From contig JAJZVR010000005.1 of NCBI GenBank assembly GCA_021847065.1, forward strand, positions 1 to 38,234: DNA of 38,234 nt, given 5' to 3'. Made by a program: the position numbers and the translations under genes. Below, in pieces: positions 26,844 through 36,983 of this stretch. Every line of letters begins with the position of its first letter. The stretch's first letter is position 1. Origin of the DNA: Planctomycetota bacterium (GTDB taxonomy: Bacteria > Planctomycetota > Phycisphaerae > WQYP01). The notes beneath the pieces are model-generated. The model was not told the DNA's origin, did no database searches, and saw only the letters and a program-made list of their open reading frames with translations.

Positions 26844-27755
26844 TTAGATAATCTCCTTTTCGGTAGGCATTACCGGTGTCATTTTTCCATCACTTACGCT
26901 GAATACGGGTCTTAACCCCAACGATATATGGCGGCGTGGCTCATGGAGCACCGCCGTGCCGAAGGCGATATGCCGCCCGAGAAACCGCTGCCGCGGGTCT
27001 TGTTCGAGCGGTTCTCCACGTAACAATTCTGAAAATTGCACCCGGGCCAGAACACCGGTCCCCATTCGCGCTGCATCGGTAGCCAATTGGCTTAAAGCAG
27101 CGCGACGAACATCGGTCATAAAATCGGACAACTCACGCAATTCCTGATTCCACCATGAACCCTGACCGGCGGCATTTCTGTATGAATAATGCCAGTTATA
27201 GTGCGCACCAATGGCTAAACCAACCGGAAGAATGCCGGATTCCATCAAGCGGGCAAATTCAAGCGCGGACACCGTTGCGATCACCGGTACGCGCGGTGTG
27301 GCCAGGCCGGCAATGCGCACCGCCGTTCCGAGCACTGCATAATCCATCTGGTCTTCACCGGTACCTTCCATGCGGGTGGCGCTCATTTTGACATCCACCA
27401 CCGCATTGGCCCCCATTAACGTCGCCTCATGCTGCATACGATCGATGGCGGTATGCCAGCCGTCGTAATGTCCGCGTGTCCAGGAATAACCGTAGTGATA
27501 CCAGCAATTTCCGGATACCATCCCGAGAGGATGTATGCCATGCGATCTTTGAGACAACAACGCCCCCACCGATCCGGTGGAAACCCAAGGCAACTTTCCC
27601 GATTTTGTATCTGCGAGGCGCTGTTTGACGAAATCCGGCAGAGTCTGATTGGTTAATGCGGTTTCCCAAGCCTGATTACGAGCTAATTGTTCAGCCTGAT
27701 GCCGCTGCCGATCCGGATCTTGATTTTGTCCTAACACTCGTCCAAGCAGCGACAT
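26844..27755 (-). CDS. YbjQ-like domain protein, divergent tandem copy
   Basis: 303 aa: IDRMQHEATLMGANAVVDVKMSATRMEGTGEDQMDYAVLGTAVR and a second diverged half ending ...FLGRHIAFGTAVLHEP. Its stop codon abuts the ATG of the next gene. Confidence 0.78.
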   Translation of the reverse strand: MSLLGRVLGQNQDPDRQRHQAEQLARNQAWETALTNQTLPDFVKQRLADTKSGKLPWVSTGSVGALLSQRSHGIHPLGMVSGNCWYHYGYSWTRGHYDGWHTAIDRMQHEATLMGANAVVDVKMSATRMEGTGEDQMDYAVLGTAVRIAGLATPRVPVIATVSALEFARLMESGILPVGLAIGAHYNWHYSYRNAAGQGSWWNQELRELSDFMTDVRRAALSQLATDAARMGTGVLARVQFSELLRGEPLEQDPRQRFLGRHIAFGTAVLHEPRRHISLGLRPVFSVSDGKMTPVMPTEKEII

Positions 27756-27869
27756 GGCAAATCCCTTTTAACAGGAACCGTGATAGTTTTCCGGTCTCTT
27801 TAAAGCACATGCAAGAAACCCTCTGATGGTTTTATAGCGATTAGCAGACCGGCTTGCAAGGCAAAATAT

Positions 27870-28256
27870 CTAATTCATCAAAAATTCGTGCAACAGCCCC
27901 TGAGCACCAGCTATACTGGCGGACATGGCTCCAAGTTCCTTGTTGAGACTGCTTAGCCAGTCCGGCAGTTGCAATTCCTCATTTTTCAGCACAATACCGC
28001 GCACCTCATTGCACCGGCTTAAATGCAGACCATGGCCGGAGTTGTCCAGCACAAACCGATTCGCTCCCAGATGAATGGTAATACCCACGACGTGCTGCGT
28101 TTTTGCAAACAGCGAGTCCTTCTTCCGATGCACTTCCACCTGTCCCGGAAGGGATTCTTCGAGTCGGATTGCAAACGCTTCCAGAAAAGATTTAATGTCC
28201 CGCTCCGCACGGCGCAAAAACGCCGCATGAAGATCAAATGCTCCAACTTCTTCCAT
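27870..28256 (-). CDS. Hypothetical protein
   Basis: MEEVGAFDLHAAFLRRAERDIKSFLEAFAIRLEESLPGQVEVHRKKDSLFAKTQHVVGITIHLGANRFVLDNSGHGLHLSRCNEVRGIVLKNEELQLPDWLSSL; globular coding-like composition upstream of the YbjQ genes on the same strand. Confidence 0.7.
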   Translation of the reverse strand: MEEVGAFDLHAAFLRRAERDIKSFLEAFAIRLEESLPGQVEVHRKKDSLFAKTQHVVGITIHLGANRFVLDNSGHGLHLSRCNEVRGIVLKNEELQLPDWLSSLNKELGAMSASIAGAQGLLHEFLMN

Positions 28257-28410
28257 AAATATCCGCACCTCATTAAGCGTTTATACGATTCTCGGCACTT
28301 GGATTATAAACTCCTTGAGGCCGGCGCGACAATGGCAACTATTTAATTGTGCGCTGCAAAGGTAATCGGCCCCTGAGTCAAGACGCCATGATCATTCATG
28401 ACGCGACATG

Positions 28411-29229
28411 TCAGATTCGTCGCTGGCATTGGCCGCAAAAGACGGTTGTGCGGCCACTGATAACCTTGGAAATCAACTTGTTGCCGCAGCGCAAGCACGG
28501 CAAGCCCGCCCGGCCATAGACGCACAGACTTTGGGCGAATTGCCCCTTCTGTTGTGCGACGTTGCGATAATCACGCAAGGTGGTTCCACCCATGGTAATG
28601 GATTTGTTTAACACCGTGCGGATGGCCCCGGCAAGCGATACTTTGTGCTTCTCCCGGATATTTTCCAGCACCTGCAGTGGATGGAGGCGCGCCAGCCAAA
28701 GCGACTCATCAACATATATATTCCCCAATCCTGCTACTGTGCGCTGAGACAGCAAATTCGCCTTTAATCGGCCACGCATATTGCGCCACGCCGCAAAATG
28801 CGATGCAGTAACATCCAGGGCATCAACGCCCATTTTTCCGGTTATTTCTGATTTTTCCGCCAAAGCCCAACTGGAATAATGCCACAACCCTCCGAACCGA
28901 CGCGGGTCTTCCATCCGGAATTCAAAGCCAGTTGCCAGCCGCATCGAAAAGTGAGTGTGTGGCCGACGCGGCACGTCGGGCTTACAACAATCAATGCAAC
29001 CACTCATTCCGAGGTGAATCAGCAGCACCTGACCATCATCAAAAATACAAAAGAGCTTTTTGCCATGGCGAAGCGTCCGATGAATCTTCCGCCCGACCAA
29101 TGCAGAAACGGTTCCGACACCCGCGCGGATATAGCTTTTCCGTAGAACGGTTACACCAACAATGGCCACATTGAGCACGAATGGCTCAAGGGTGCGGCGA
29201 ACTTCCTGAACTTCTGGAAGCTCCGGCAT
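28411..29229 (-). CDS. mutM: Formamidopyrimidine-DNA glycosylase
   Basis: N-terminal MPELPEVQEVRRTL, H2TH-region GLGNIYVDESLWLARLHPLQ, C-terminal zinc finger CLRCGNKLISKVISGRTTVFCGQCQ. Confidence 0.95.
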   Translation of the reverse strand: MPELPEVQEVRRTLEPFVLNVAIVGVTVLRKSYIRAGVGTVSALVGRKIHRTLRHGKKLFCIFDDGQVLLIHLGMSGCIDCCKPDVPRRPHTHFSMRLATGFEFRMEDPRRFGGLWHYSSWALAEKSEITGKMGVDALDVTASHFAAWRNMRGRLKANLLSQRTVAGLGNIYVDESLWLARLHPLQVLENIREKHKVSLAGAIRTVLNKSITMGGTTLRDYRNVAQQKGQFAQSLCVYGRAGLPCLRCGNKLISKVISGRTTVFCGQCQRRI

Positions 29230-29265
29230 AAGCAGGATCCAATTGCAGCGGCCTATGCAGCGGAA

Positions 29266-29673
29266 TTACGAAGCTGCCGGGGCCGGGTTTAGTAATTTGT
29301 CCATGGACATAATCAGCCGGTCAATGCGAAAGGGTTTGTTGATGTAATCATCAACGCCCAACGTTTCGGCATAGGTTTTATGACGCGTTCCCATATTGCC
29401 GGTAATCATGATAACAAACGGCTTGCTGCCTTTAGGTTTGCGGGCTTTGATCCGCTCTACCACCAGAAAGCCGCTGCGTTTGGGTAACATCATGTCCAGA
29501 ACAATAAGGTCCGGCTGGTCTTTCTCCGCCATTTCCACGGCTGTATTGCCATCTCCAGCGGAGATAACTTTGGCACCAGTCGTTGACAAGGCAGCTGTGA
29601 TGGTTGCCAGCACATCGGCATCATCATCCACAACCAGCACTATTTTATCCTTAAATTGTTCACTCATAGTCAA
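29266..29673 (-). CDS. Response regulator receiver-domain protein
   Basis: KIVLVVDDDADVLATI...DLIVLDMMLPKRSGFLVVERIK...MITGN...GVDDYINKPF; a complete REC domain with no output domain. Confidence 0.93.
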   Translation of the reverse strand: MTMSEQFKDKIVLVVDDDADVLATITAALSTTGAKVISAGDGNTAVEMAEKDQPDLIVLDMMLPKRSGFLVVERIKARKPKGSKPFVIMITGNMGTRHKTYAETLGVDDYINKPFRIDRLIMSMDKLLNPAPAAS

Positions 29674-29953
29674 TCCTTTGCCGCAATGCGGACACTAATG
29701 ATTACCTTCACGAGTTCCAACTGACTATTCACCAGTCAGAGCCGCCTTCAAACCGTGGGATCTTGCATCGCCAAGCCCTTGGTTCAACCATATACCTTAT
29801 AGCCTGCACGCCGTCGCTGCAAGCGACTTTTTGTCCCCAATTTGCCCGGCGTTTTGGAGCAGGAGCCTCACACGCCCACGCGAATCATCCAATTCCGCGT
29901 TGCGCCTTGCTCCCGAGCTTTCAGACACCCTCATTATAGGCAGCAGGCAAGCT

Positions 29954-31240
29954 TCACGCCAAATTGCGAATAAGAGCATCGGCGAATTCACTGCATTTCA
30001 CCTCTTTAGCACCACTCATGAGCCGTGCAAAGTCATACGTCACAACTTTATCGCCGATGGTCCGTTCCAAACTCTTGACGATCGAATCTGCCGCTTCCTG
30101 CCACCCCAGATGCTCCAGCATCATCACACCTGAGAGTATGACGCTGCCGGGGTTAACCTTATCCTGATTGGCATATTTTGGCGCGGTTCCGTGGGTGGCT
30201 TCAAACACAGCATGGCCGGTATCACAGTTAATATTGCCCCCCGGTGCAATACCAATGCCACCCACCTGCGCCGCCAGAGCGTCACTTAAGTAATCGCCGT
30301 TGAGGTTCAATGTGGCAATAACATCAAATTCTTCAGGCCGCGTAAGTACCTGCTGAAGTGTAATATCCGCTATGGAATCTTTAATGACAATACCATTGGG
30401 CAGCTTGCACCAGGGGCCACCATCAATTTCAACGGCCCCAAATTTCTCCTTGGCCAGTTGATAGCCCCAGTCACGGAAGGCCCCTTCCGTGTATTTCATG
30501 ATGTTGCCCTTATGCACCAGCGTGACGCTTTTACGCTTATGGGCGATGGCATAATCAATGGCCGCCCCAATGAGCCGTTGCGAACCATCCTTGCTGACCG
30601 GTTTGATGCCCACGCCGGAAGTCGCCGGGAAACGGACTTTCTTAAATGTCTGGGGGAATTCAGCCTCAATGAATTTCAAAATTTTTTGAGCTTCCGGTGA
30701 ACCCGCGGCCCATTCGATACCGGCATAAATATCTTCGGTATTTTCACGGTAAATGACCATGTTAACGGCTTCAGGACGCTTTACCGGACTCGGCACACCG
30801 GCAAAATACCGCACGGGCCGCACGCATACGTATAAGTCCAACTGTTGCCGTAACGCCACATTTAAGGAACGTATTCCACCACCCACCGGCGTGGTCAGCG
30901 GCCCTTTAATACCCACGAGAAATTTGCGAAACGCATGAACAGTGTCATCAGGCAGCCACGCTTTGGCATCCCCGGCAGGCTCACCGGTTTTGAATTTCAG
31001 GAATGATTTCTCACCGGCGTAGACTTCCATCCAGGCAATTTTCCGTTTGCCCTTATAGGATTTTTCCACCGCTGCATCAAACACCCGCACGCTGGCCCGC
31101 CAGATATCCGGTCCGGTGCCGTCACCTTCAATAAATGGCAATATCGGATGATCTGGAACATGCAGCTTTTTGTCTGCTCCCATGGTAATGGCTTGCCCAT
31201 GCGCTGGAACCTGTACATTGGTAAATTCGCCGCTGCTCAT
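29954..31240 (-). CDS. icd: Isocitrate dehydrogenase (NADP-type)
   Basis: 428 aa: [109 protein letters not shown]. Confidence 0.96.
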   Translation of the reverse strand: MSSGEFTNVQVPAHGQAITMGADKKLHVPDHPILPFIEGDGTGPDIWRASVRVFDAAVEKSYKGKRKIAWMEVYAGEKSFLKFKTGEPAGDAKAWLPDDTVHAFRKFLVGIKGPLTTPVGGGIRSLNVALRQQLDLYVCVRPVRYFAGVPSPVKRPEAVNMVIYRENTEDIYAGIEWAAGSPEAQKILKFIEAEFPQTFKKVRFPATSGVGIKPVSKDGSQRLIGAAIDYAIAHKRKSVTLVHKGNIMKYTEGAFRDWGYQLAKEKFGAVEIDGGPWCKLPNGIVIKDSIADITLQQVLTRPEEFDVIATLNLNGDYLSDALAAQVGGIGIAPGGNINCDTGHAVFEATHGTAPKYANQDKVNPGSVILSGVMMLEHLGWQEAADSIVKSLERTIGDKVVTYDFARLMSGAKEVKCSEFADALIRNLA

Positions 31241-31370
31241 AATAAAAACACCTTCTACAATCGTGAATCAATCACACATCAACCCGGTAGCTTAAAACAC
31301 AACGCCAGTCTTAACAAGTCCTTTACCGTCCGTGTCCGCTGACGAAATCGAGCCGGCCCATTTTGCCGCA

Positions 31371-32138
31371 TTACCGCACCGGCGGAATCGCTGATGCGTC
31401 CGCCTGTTTTTGCTGCAGCGCCTCAGCCGACAACAAATCCGCGTAATAGCGCCCGTCGCGTACCACGATCTGCCCCACTTGCGTACCCACTGGCTGCGAA
31501 AAAATCGGGCCAGCGTATACAAACGTATGAAATTCTCCATTTTCTCCACAGGGGTCTATGGTGGCCGGTAGATCAGCGAGCAACTCTGCATCAAAACTCC
31601 GCCCCGCAAATCCCGGCCCAACCTTGCCTTCTACGCAAGACAAATAGCCCTTGAAGCCCAGATTAATAATTTCCCGCGCCAGTTCGCTGGTCGGACGTTT
31701 CCACAGGGGAAATACCGCCCGCATACCGATCGCTGCGAGATTTTTTTCACGCCACGCTCGCAAGTCCTCAAGAAATAAATCTCCGAAGCCCCCCGTATCC
31801 ACGCCCTGCCGGATATATCGGCGCATCGCGTCGCCCATGATCTGCTCATAAACCGCATTGGTGCAGGGGTGGGAATTGTTTGATGGCAAATAAATTTTAT
31901 CCAGCCGAATGCCAATGGCCTGGGCCTGCAGCTCAAGCAATTCTTCCCGCATGCCATGGTGGCTGATGCGTTTATATTCTTCCGAAACCGTGGTAAGCAG
32001 TGCAACAACCTGATAGTCCGCACTGCGCGAAAGCTCATAGAGTGCCATCGCACAGTCTTTGCCGCCACTCCAGGATAAAACCACCGGTATTTTCGTCACG
32101 CCATCTCCGTTTTTTTTATATCGCCGAAAGCCACCCAA
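31371..32138 (-). CDS. Dph6-like ATP pyrophosphatase (adenine nucleotide alpha hydrolase-like)
   Basis: PP-loop motif VVLSWSGGKDCAMALYEL, YKRISHHGMREELLELQAQAIGI, DTGGFGDLFLEDLRAWREKNL, CGENGEFHTFVYAGPIF typical of the Dph6 family. A GTG at 32099 is an alternative start. Confidence 0.88.
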   Translation of the reverse strand: MGGFRRYKKNGDGVTKIPVVLSWSGGKDCAMALYELSRSADYQVVALLTTVSEEYKRISHHGMREELLELQAQAIGIRLDKIYLPSNNSHPCTNAVYEQIMGDAMRRYIRQGVDTGGFGDLFLEDLRAWREKNLAAIGMRAVFPLWKRPTSELAREIINLGFKGYLSCVEGKVGPGFAGRSFDAELLADLPATIDPCGENGEFHTFVYAGPIFSQPVGTQVGQIVVRDGRYYADLLSAEALQQKQADASAIPPVR

Positions 32139-32334
32139 ATCTAACGCCGCGTAAGCTCCAGCGATAAGTTCTCACGCGTTCGACTTTCTCCTGCTCTATT
32201 TTTTGCCGCAACAAAAAATGCCATCGAGCAGAAGCTTCCAAGTAGACCCCAAGTGAGCCGCGCTTGCAAGCAACAGCCACGATTCTTCCCCGGCCGGGGC
32301 CTGTGACAGTTTCTGCAGCGCAATGGCGATTGAG

Positions 32335-32616
32335 TTAATGGGGGGCGGCGGCGACCGCAGAGCAGCAAAGTTTTCGCGACATCGTCCCGCGCCGTCGGAT
32401 GAGCCAATCCGATGAGATGGATCCGCCCCGTGGAACCGCAAGACGCTGGCCCACACCAAAATTCATGGTGCGTTTAGCACGGGTAATAAAAAATGCTCCC
32501 ATTGTGTGCAGGCGATAAAGTCGGACGAAGTCGCAGTAACGCCGCGCCCCCATCGCCTGGAGGCAAGTGACGGTCTCGCGGAGACTCGAACGCATCGTGA
32601 GTTGGGCGAAGATCAT
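32335..32616 (-). pseudogene. IS4-family transposase remnant with internal deletion
   Basis: FAQLTMRSSLRETVTCLQAMG (N-proximal IS4 pattern) is joined directly to RRYCDFVRLYRLHTMGAFFITRAKRTMNF (catalytic-region YLDFxRLYxLHxxxAFFVTRAK pattern), then degenerates. Confidence 0.65.
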
Positions 32617-32754
32617 GCATATTGAGCTTGTTCATTTCGCACCTTTTATCGTGTCACAACTACCTTGGTGCCGTAATCTGAGACATCTCGGAGGATATGA
32701 ATCCTAGCTATTCTATGGTATACTCAACAGCAGTTAAATGGAAACGGCGGAAAT

Positions 32755-33183
32755 ATGCACCGGTTAAGTAGACATTCTCCCGCGATCACGGCCATGTCTT
32801 GCCTTATGGCAATGTTATGGATGCCCGCGGCGCAGGGGCAGAATGCCGCGACAGTGCCGGGTCCGATCACCTGGATGGGGCGGCTTTTGGCGATTCCCGC
32901 GGCAACGCTACATGCATCAGCCAAACATCGCCGGACCGCCAGCGTTTCCGTCGCAGCAGGCCGTTTTTCCGCCCACTGGATGCCGCCCGGATTAAGTTTC
33001 TGGGCGGTGGCAACCGCTCAAGTGCTTCATGCGTGGCATCATGGTTGCCAGAACAGAACACACATTACCAGCCCCTCTCGTCCCGGCAATGAGCTGCGGG
33101 TGAACATGATAGCTGCCATTCTGCGGCCGCACGGCAGATTTATGCGCGTCTTTGCCGCCCGCCCACCACCATCCACGCTTTGA
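32755..33183 (+). CDS. Hypothetical secreted protein
   Basis: 142-aa ORF with signal-peptide-like start (AITAMSCLMAMLWMPAAQGQNA). Weak support otherwise. Confidence 0.4.
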   Translation: MHRLSRHSPAITAMSCLMAMLWMPAAQGQNAATVPGPITWMGRLLAIPAATLHASAKHRRTASVSVAAGRFSAHWMPPGLSFWAVATAQVLHAWHHGCQNRTHITSPSRPGNELRVNMIAAILRPHGRFMRVFAARPPPSTL

Positions 33184-33262
33184 TTCATGAGCATGGTGTT
33201 CAGTTATTTTACCGGCACATTCGGGCATGTATTATCCCTATAAGCACAATTAAGAGGGTTTT

Positions 33263-36200
33263 ATGGTTACAGAGTTTCTAAATAAATCAATGACTAAAAT
33301 TTTCGGCTCGCGCAATGGTCGGCTGATTAAAGCCTATCGCCAGCGCGTGGAAGCGATTAACGCATTCGAACCGGCCATCCGCGTATTGACCGATGCGCAG
33401 ATGCGGGCCAAGGCGGACGAACTGCGGAAACGCATGGCTGATGGCGAAACCGACCTGGCACTTTTGCCGGAAGCTTTTGCGCTCATGCGGGAATCCATGG
33501 ATCGGAATATCGGTTTGCGCAATGCCTTTAACCCGGCATATTCTTTTGATGCCGGCAAGCTTACACCTGAAGCCTTGGCGCAATATCAGCAGGTCAAGGC
33601 CAAATGTGTCGGTGAGCATGACTGGCGGTTTGTGGAAATTCCCCCGGATCTGTATCAAGCCATCCGTGATGCGGTGCCCGATGCCCGACCCCCCTACCGC
33701 GCGCGGCCATTTGATGTGCAGCTTATCGGCGGCATGGTTTTATATGATGGAAAAATTGCGGAAATGGCCACCGGTGAAGGTAAAACCTTTGTGGCACCGC
33801 TGTCGTGTTTTCTCATGGGCCTTTCCGGCAAGCATTGCCATGTTGTGACGGTTAATGATTATCTGGTGCGGCGCGATGCGGCGTGGGTGGCACCGGCGTT
33901 TTTTGCACTGGGCATGTCGGTGGGGTATGTGCAATCCCACATGGACAATGAACCGCGACAAAAAGCCTATCAATGCACCGTGACATACGGCACCAACAGT
34001 GAATTCGGCTTTGATTATCTGCGCGATAACATGAAACAATCTCTGGCCGAACAGGTGCAAGGCCCCCTGGATTTTGCCATTGTGGATGAAGTGGACAGCG
34101 TGCTGATTGATGAAGCCCGCACGCCGCTGATTATCAGCGGGCCGGCCCATGATGATTCTCCGCGCTATCGGCAGGCCGATGAAGTAACCCGCAAACTTAT
34201 TGCGGCTCAAAAGCCATGGGACATGGCCAATGCGCGCGTGGAAGCACTTAAGCGGAAAATTAAAGGCTCTGAAGGCGATATGAAAAACGCGCGCGGAGAT
34301 GCCGCTAAAATCGCCACCATTCAGGCATCGATAGCCGAGGCGCAAAAAGAACTGGTGGTGGCGGAGGCGGAGTTGGCCAAGCAGGTGCAGCTGTATGAAG
34401 TGGAACTGGATCGCAAAACCGCACATTTGACGCATGAAGGTATCCGCAAGGCGCAGGAATTTGCGGGAGTCGGGTCGTTTTATGTTGGTGGCAACATGGA
34501 TTGGCCGCACCTGCTGGAGCAGGCATTGCGCGCCCATGTTGTGTATGAAATTGACAAAGATTATGTGGTGCAAAAAGGCGAAGTCATTATCGTTGATGAG
34601 TCCACAGGCCGTTTGATGGTGGGCCGCCAATGGAGCGACGGCCTGCATCAGGCGGTGGAAGCCAAGGAACGCGTTACGGTAAAACCCGAAACCCAAACCA
34701 TGGCCACCATTACTCTGCAAAACTTTTTCAAACTCTACAAGCGTATCGCGGGCATGACCGGTACCGCGATGACCGAATCTGAAGAGTTCGGAAAAATTTA
34801 TAAGCTGGAAGTGGTCACGATTCCCACCAACCGGCCCCTGACACGACAGGATTTTGAAGATCTCATTTTCATGAATGAAAATGCGAAATGGGCGGCAATT
34901 GTCGAGCAGATAAAAGAAGTGACAGAACGCGGACAGCCCGTGCTCGTGGGCACAACGAGTGTGGAAAAATCCGAGCGACTCTCACAAATCCTCACGCGGC
35001 AGCATGGCATAGAACATGAAGTGCTGAACGCTAAAAATCATGAACGTGAAGCGGAAATTATTGCGAAAGCCGGTACACAACAGGTCAACAAGCAGGGGCA
35101 AACCGTCGGACGTGTCACGATTGCCACGAATATGGCGGGGCGCGGTACGGATATTTCCCTGGCTCCGGGCGTGCTGGAGGCGGGCGGATTATTTGTGCTG
35201 GGCACGGAACGCCACGAATCGCGGCGAATTGACAACCAGCTTCGCGGGCGATCGGGCCGACAGGGCGATCCGGGCATGTCACGGTTTTTCTTAAGCCTGG
35301 AAGATGATCTCATGCGGCTGTTCGCCGGCGATTTTATGCTCAAGGCCCTGCAGAGCCTGGGCATGAAAGAAGACGAAGCTATTGAACACGGCATGGTTTC
35401 CAAGGCTGTAGCCCGAGCGCAAAAGAAAGTTGAGGAGCGCAATTTCGGTATCCGAAAAAACCTGCTGGAATATGATGAAGTCCGCAATTATCAGCGCAAT
35501 TTCTTTTACACGTCGCGGCAGGCGATTCTGGAAGGCCGGAATTTGCAGGAAATTATTTTTGACACCATCGGCGACTCAGTGCGCGATGCGGTGGCGCATT
35601 ATCTTGACAGAGATTATGTGGCGACATGTGTGGCGGAATGGGTGCGTTTGACGTTCAACACGGTCATTGATCCTCAGGATTTGCGGGATACGGAATTGGC
35701 GGTGCTGGAAATGACGATTAAGGATAAGGCCCGTGAAGACGCGCGCAGCAATATTCACAGCGCCATTTCAGAATTTATGGATCCCGATGCGCATCCGGAA
35801 GATTATGATTACGCGGGAATGTCCTCCTGGGCGATGAGTCAGTTCAAAGTACAGATCAGTCAGGCGCAGTTGAAGAAAATGCAACGCGATGAAATTATTG
35901 ACACGCTGGTGGAAAAGGCGCTTGATCTTATTGATCATAAAGACGTCAACCCGCTGGCCAAATATCTGGTGAAAGGCTATCCGCAGCAGCAGTTGGCGCA
36001 GTGGGCCAATGATAAATTTGAATTCAATATTCCAGTTGCGGATTTAACGGGAAAAACACAGGATCAGGCCATTGAATTGATTCTTAACAACGCCCGGAAG
36101 GCGTATCAACAGCGTGAAATAAGCTATCCGGTGGATTACGCGATGGAAGCGACAGCCGGTGCCGGAGGCATTGAAAATGTTTACGCCTCCGAACAATTGG

Positions 36201-36967
36201 CGGTATGGGTGAAGGCCAAATTCGGAACGCCCATTTCCGGAGACGAAATCCGAAGCCTTGCCACAGAGAAACTGCGGCAGCGGCTTATTGATATTTCCCG
36301 GGAAACCCATGAAACCATTGATAAACAAATTGATGATGCGGTGGCAAAACTTCAGGAATCACGCATGCTTTCCGCCTGGGTTTCCGATCGGTTTGTCACG
36401 CAGGCCTCGGTTGATGAATTTGAGGGCGAACCGCCGGAGGAACGCCGCGAGCGCATCGGTGAATTGGCGCACGCTTTCCTGCGGCGCGAACTTACCGAGC
36501 TGGAACGCACCGTGCTTTTACAGATTTATGACGTCACATGGAAGGATCACCTCTATGCGATGGATCAGTTGCGCGACACCATTGGCTTACGCGGAATTGC
36601 CCAGCGGGATCCGGTCATTGAATATAAGCGGGAAGGTTCGCGGCTGTTTGATGAGTTCCTGAAGAATCTGCGGGAAAAAGTCACGGATGTTATTTTCCGT
36701 ATGCGTATTGCCAGCGCCGGTGACATGCGCAACGTATATGAGGGACAGGAAGAACTCTTTGACGCCAATGAATCCTATGGTGTGGGCGAAAGCGCCGCAG
36801 CCAGAGAATTACAGGCCGCTCCGGCGGAAGCCCCGGCACCGGAAGCCGATGACAGTGAGCCACCGATGGACCCGATTGTCAACGCCGGCCCCAGAGTTGG
36901 CCGCAATGATCCCTGCCCATGCGGCAGTGGAAAGAAATATAAGCACTGCTGCGGACGCACCGCCTGA
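33263..36967 (+). CDS. secA: Preprotein translocase subunit SecA, enlarged form
   Basis: 1234 aa: MATGEGKTFVAPLSCFL, VNDYLVRRDA, YGTNSEFGFDYLRDNM, VDEVDSVLIDEARTPLIISG, RIAGMTGTAMTESEEF, ATNMAGRGTDI, LRGRSGRQGDPG, C-terminal zinc motif CPCGSGKKYKHCC. Confidence 0.98.
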   Translation: MVTEFLNKSMTKIFGSRNGRLIKAYRQRVEAINAFEPAIRVLTDAQMRAKADELRKRMADGETDLALLPEAFALMRESMDRNIGLRNAFNPAYSFDAGKLTPEALAQYQQVKAKCVGEHDWRFVEIPPDLYQAIRDAVPDARPPYRARPFDVQLIGGMVLYDGKIAEMATGEGKTFVAPLSCFLMGLSGKHCHVVTVNDYLVRRDAAWVAPAFFALGMSVGYVQSHMDNEPRQKAYQCTVTYGTNSEFGFDYLRDNMKQSLAEQVQGPLDFAIVDEVDSVLIDEARTPLIISGPAHDDSPRYRQADEVTRKLIAAQKPWDMANARVEALKRKIKGSEGDMKNARGDAAKIATIQASIAEAQKELVVAEAELAKQVQLYEVELDRKTAHLTHEGIRKAQEFAGVGSFYVGGNMDWPHLLEQALRAHVVYEIDKDYVVQKGEVIIVDESTGRLMVGRQWSDGLHQAVEAKERVTVKPETQTMATITLQNFFKLYKRIAGMTGTAMTESEEFGKIYKLEVVTIPTNRPLTRQDFEDLIFMNENAKWAAIVEQIKEVTERGQPVLVGTTSVEKSERLSQILTRQHGIEHEVLNAKNHEREAEIIAKAGTQQVNKQGQTVGRVTIATNMAGRGTDISLAPGVLEAGGLFVLGTERHESRRIDNQLRGRSGRQGDPGMSRFFLSLEDDLMRLFAGDFMLKALQSLGMKEDEAIEHGMVSKAVARAQKKVEERNFGIRKNLLEYDEVRNYQRNFFYTSRQAILEGRNLQEIIFDTIGDSVRDAVAHYLDRDYVATCVAEWVRLTFNTVIDPQDLRDTELAVLEMTIKDKAREDARSNIHSAISEFMDPDAHPEDYDYAGMSSWAMSQFKVQISQAQLKKMQRDEIIDTLVEKALDLIDHKDVNPLAKYLVKGYPQQQLAQWANDKFEFNIPVADLTGKTQDQAIELILNNARKAYQQREISYPVDYAMEATAGAGGIENVYASEQLAVWVKAKFGTPISGDEIRSLATEKLRQRLIDISRETHETIDKQIDDAVAKLQESRMLSAWVSDRFVTQASVDEFEGEPPEERRERIGELAHAFLRRELTELERTVLLQIYDVTWKDHLYAMDQLRDTIGLRGIAQRDPVIEYKREGSRLFDEFLKNLREKVTDVIFRMRIASAGDMRNVYEGQEELFDANESYGVGESAAARELQAAPAEAPAPEADDSEPPMDPIVNAGPRVGRNDPCPCGSGKKYKHCCGRTA

Positions 36968-36983
36968 TACCAAAGGAATTCGT

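Noticed and set aside
33740-34720. 326-aa minus-strand ORF
   Set aside because: Lies entirely antisense to secA, with the H/R/F-rich composition of a shadow ORF.
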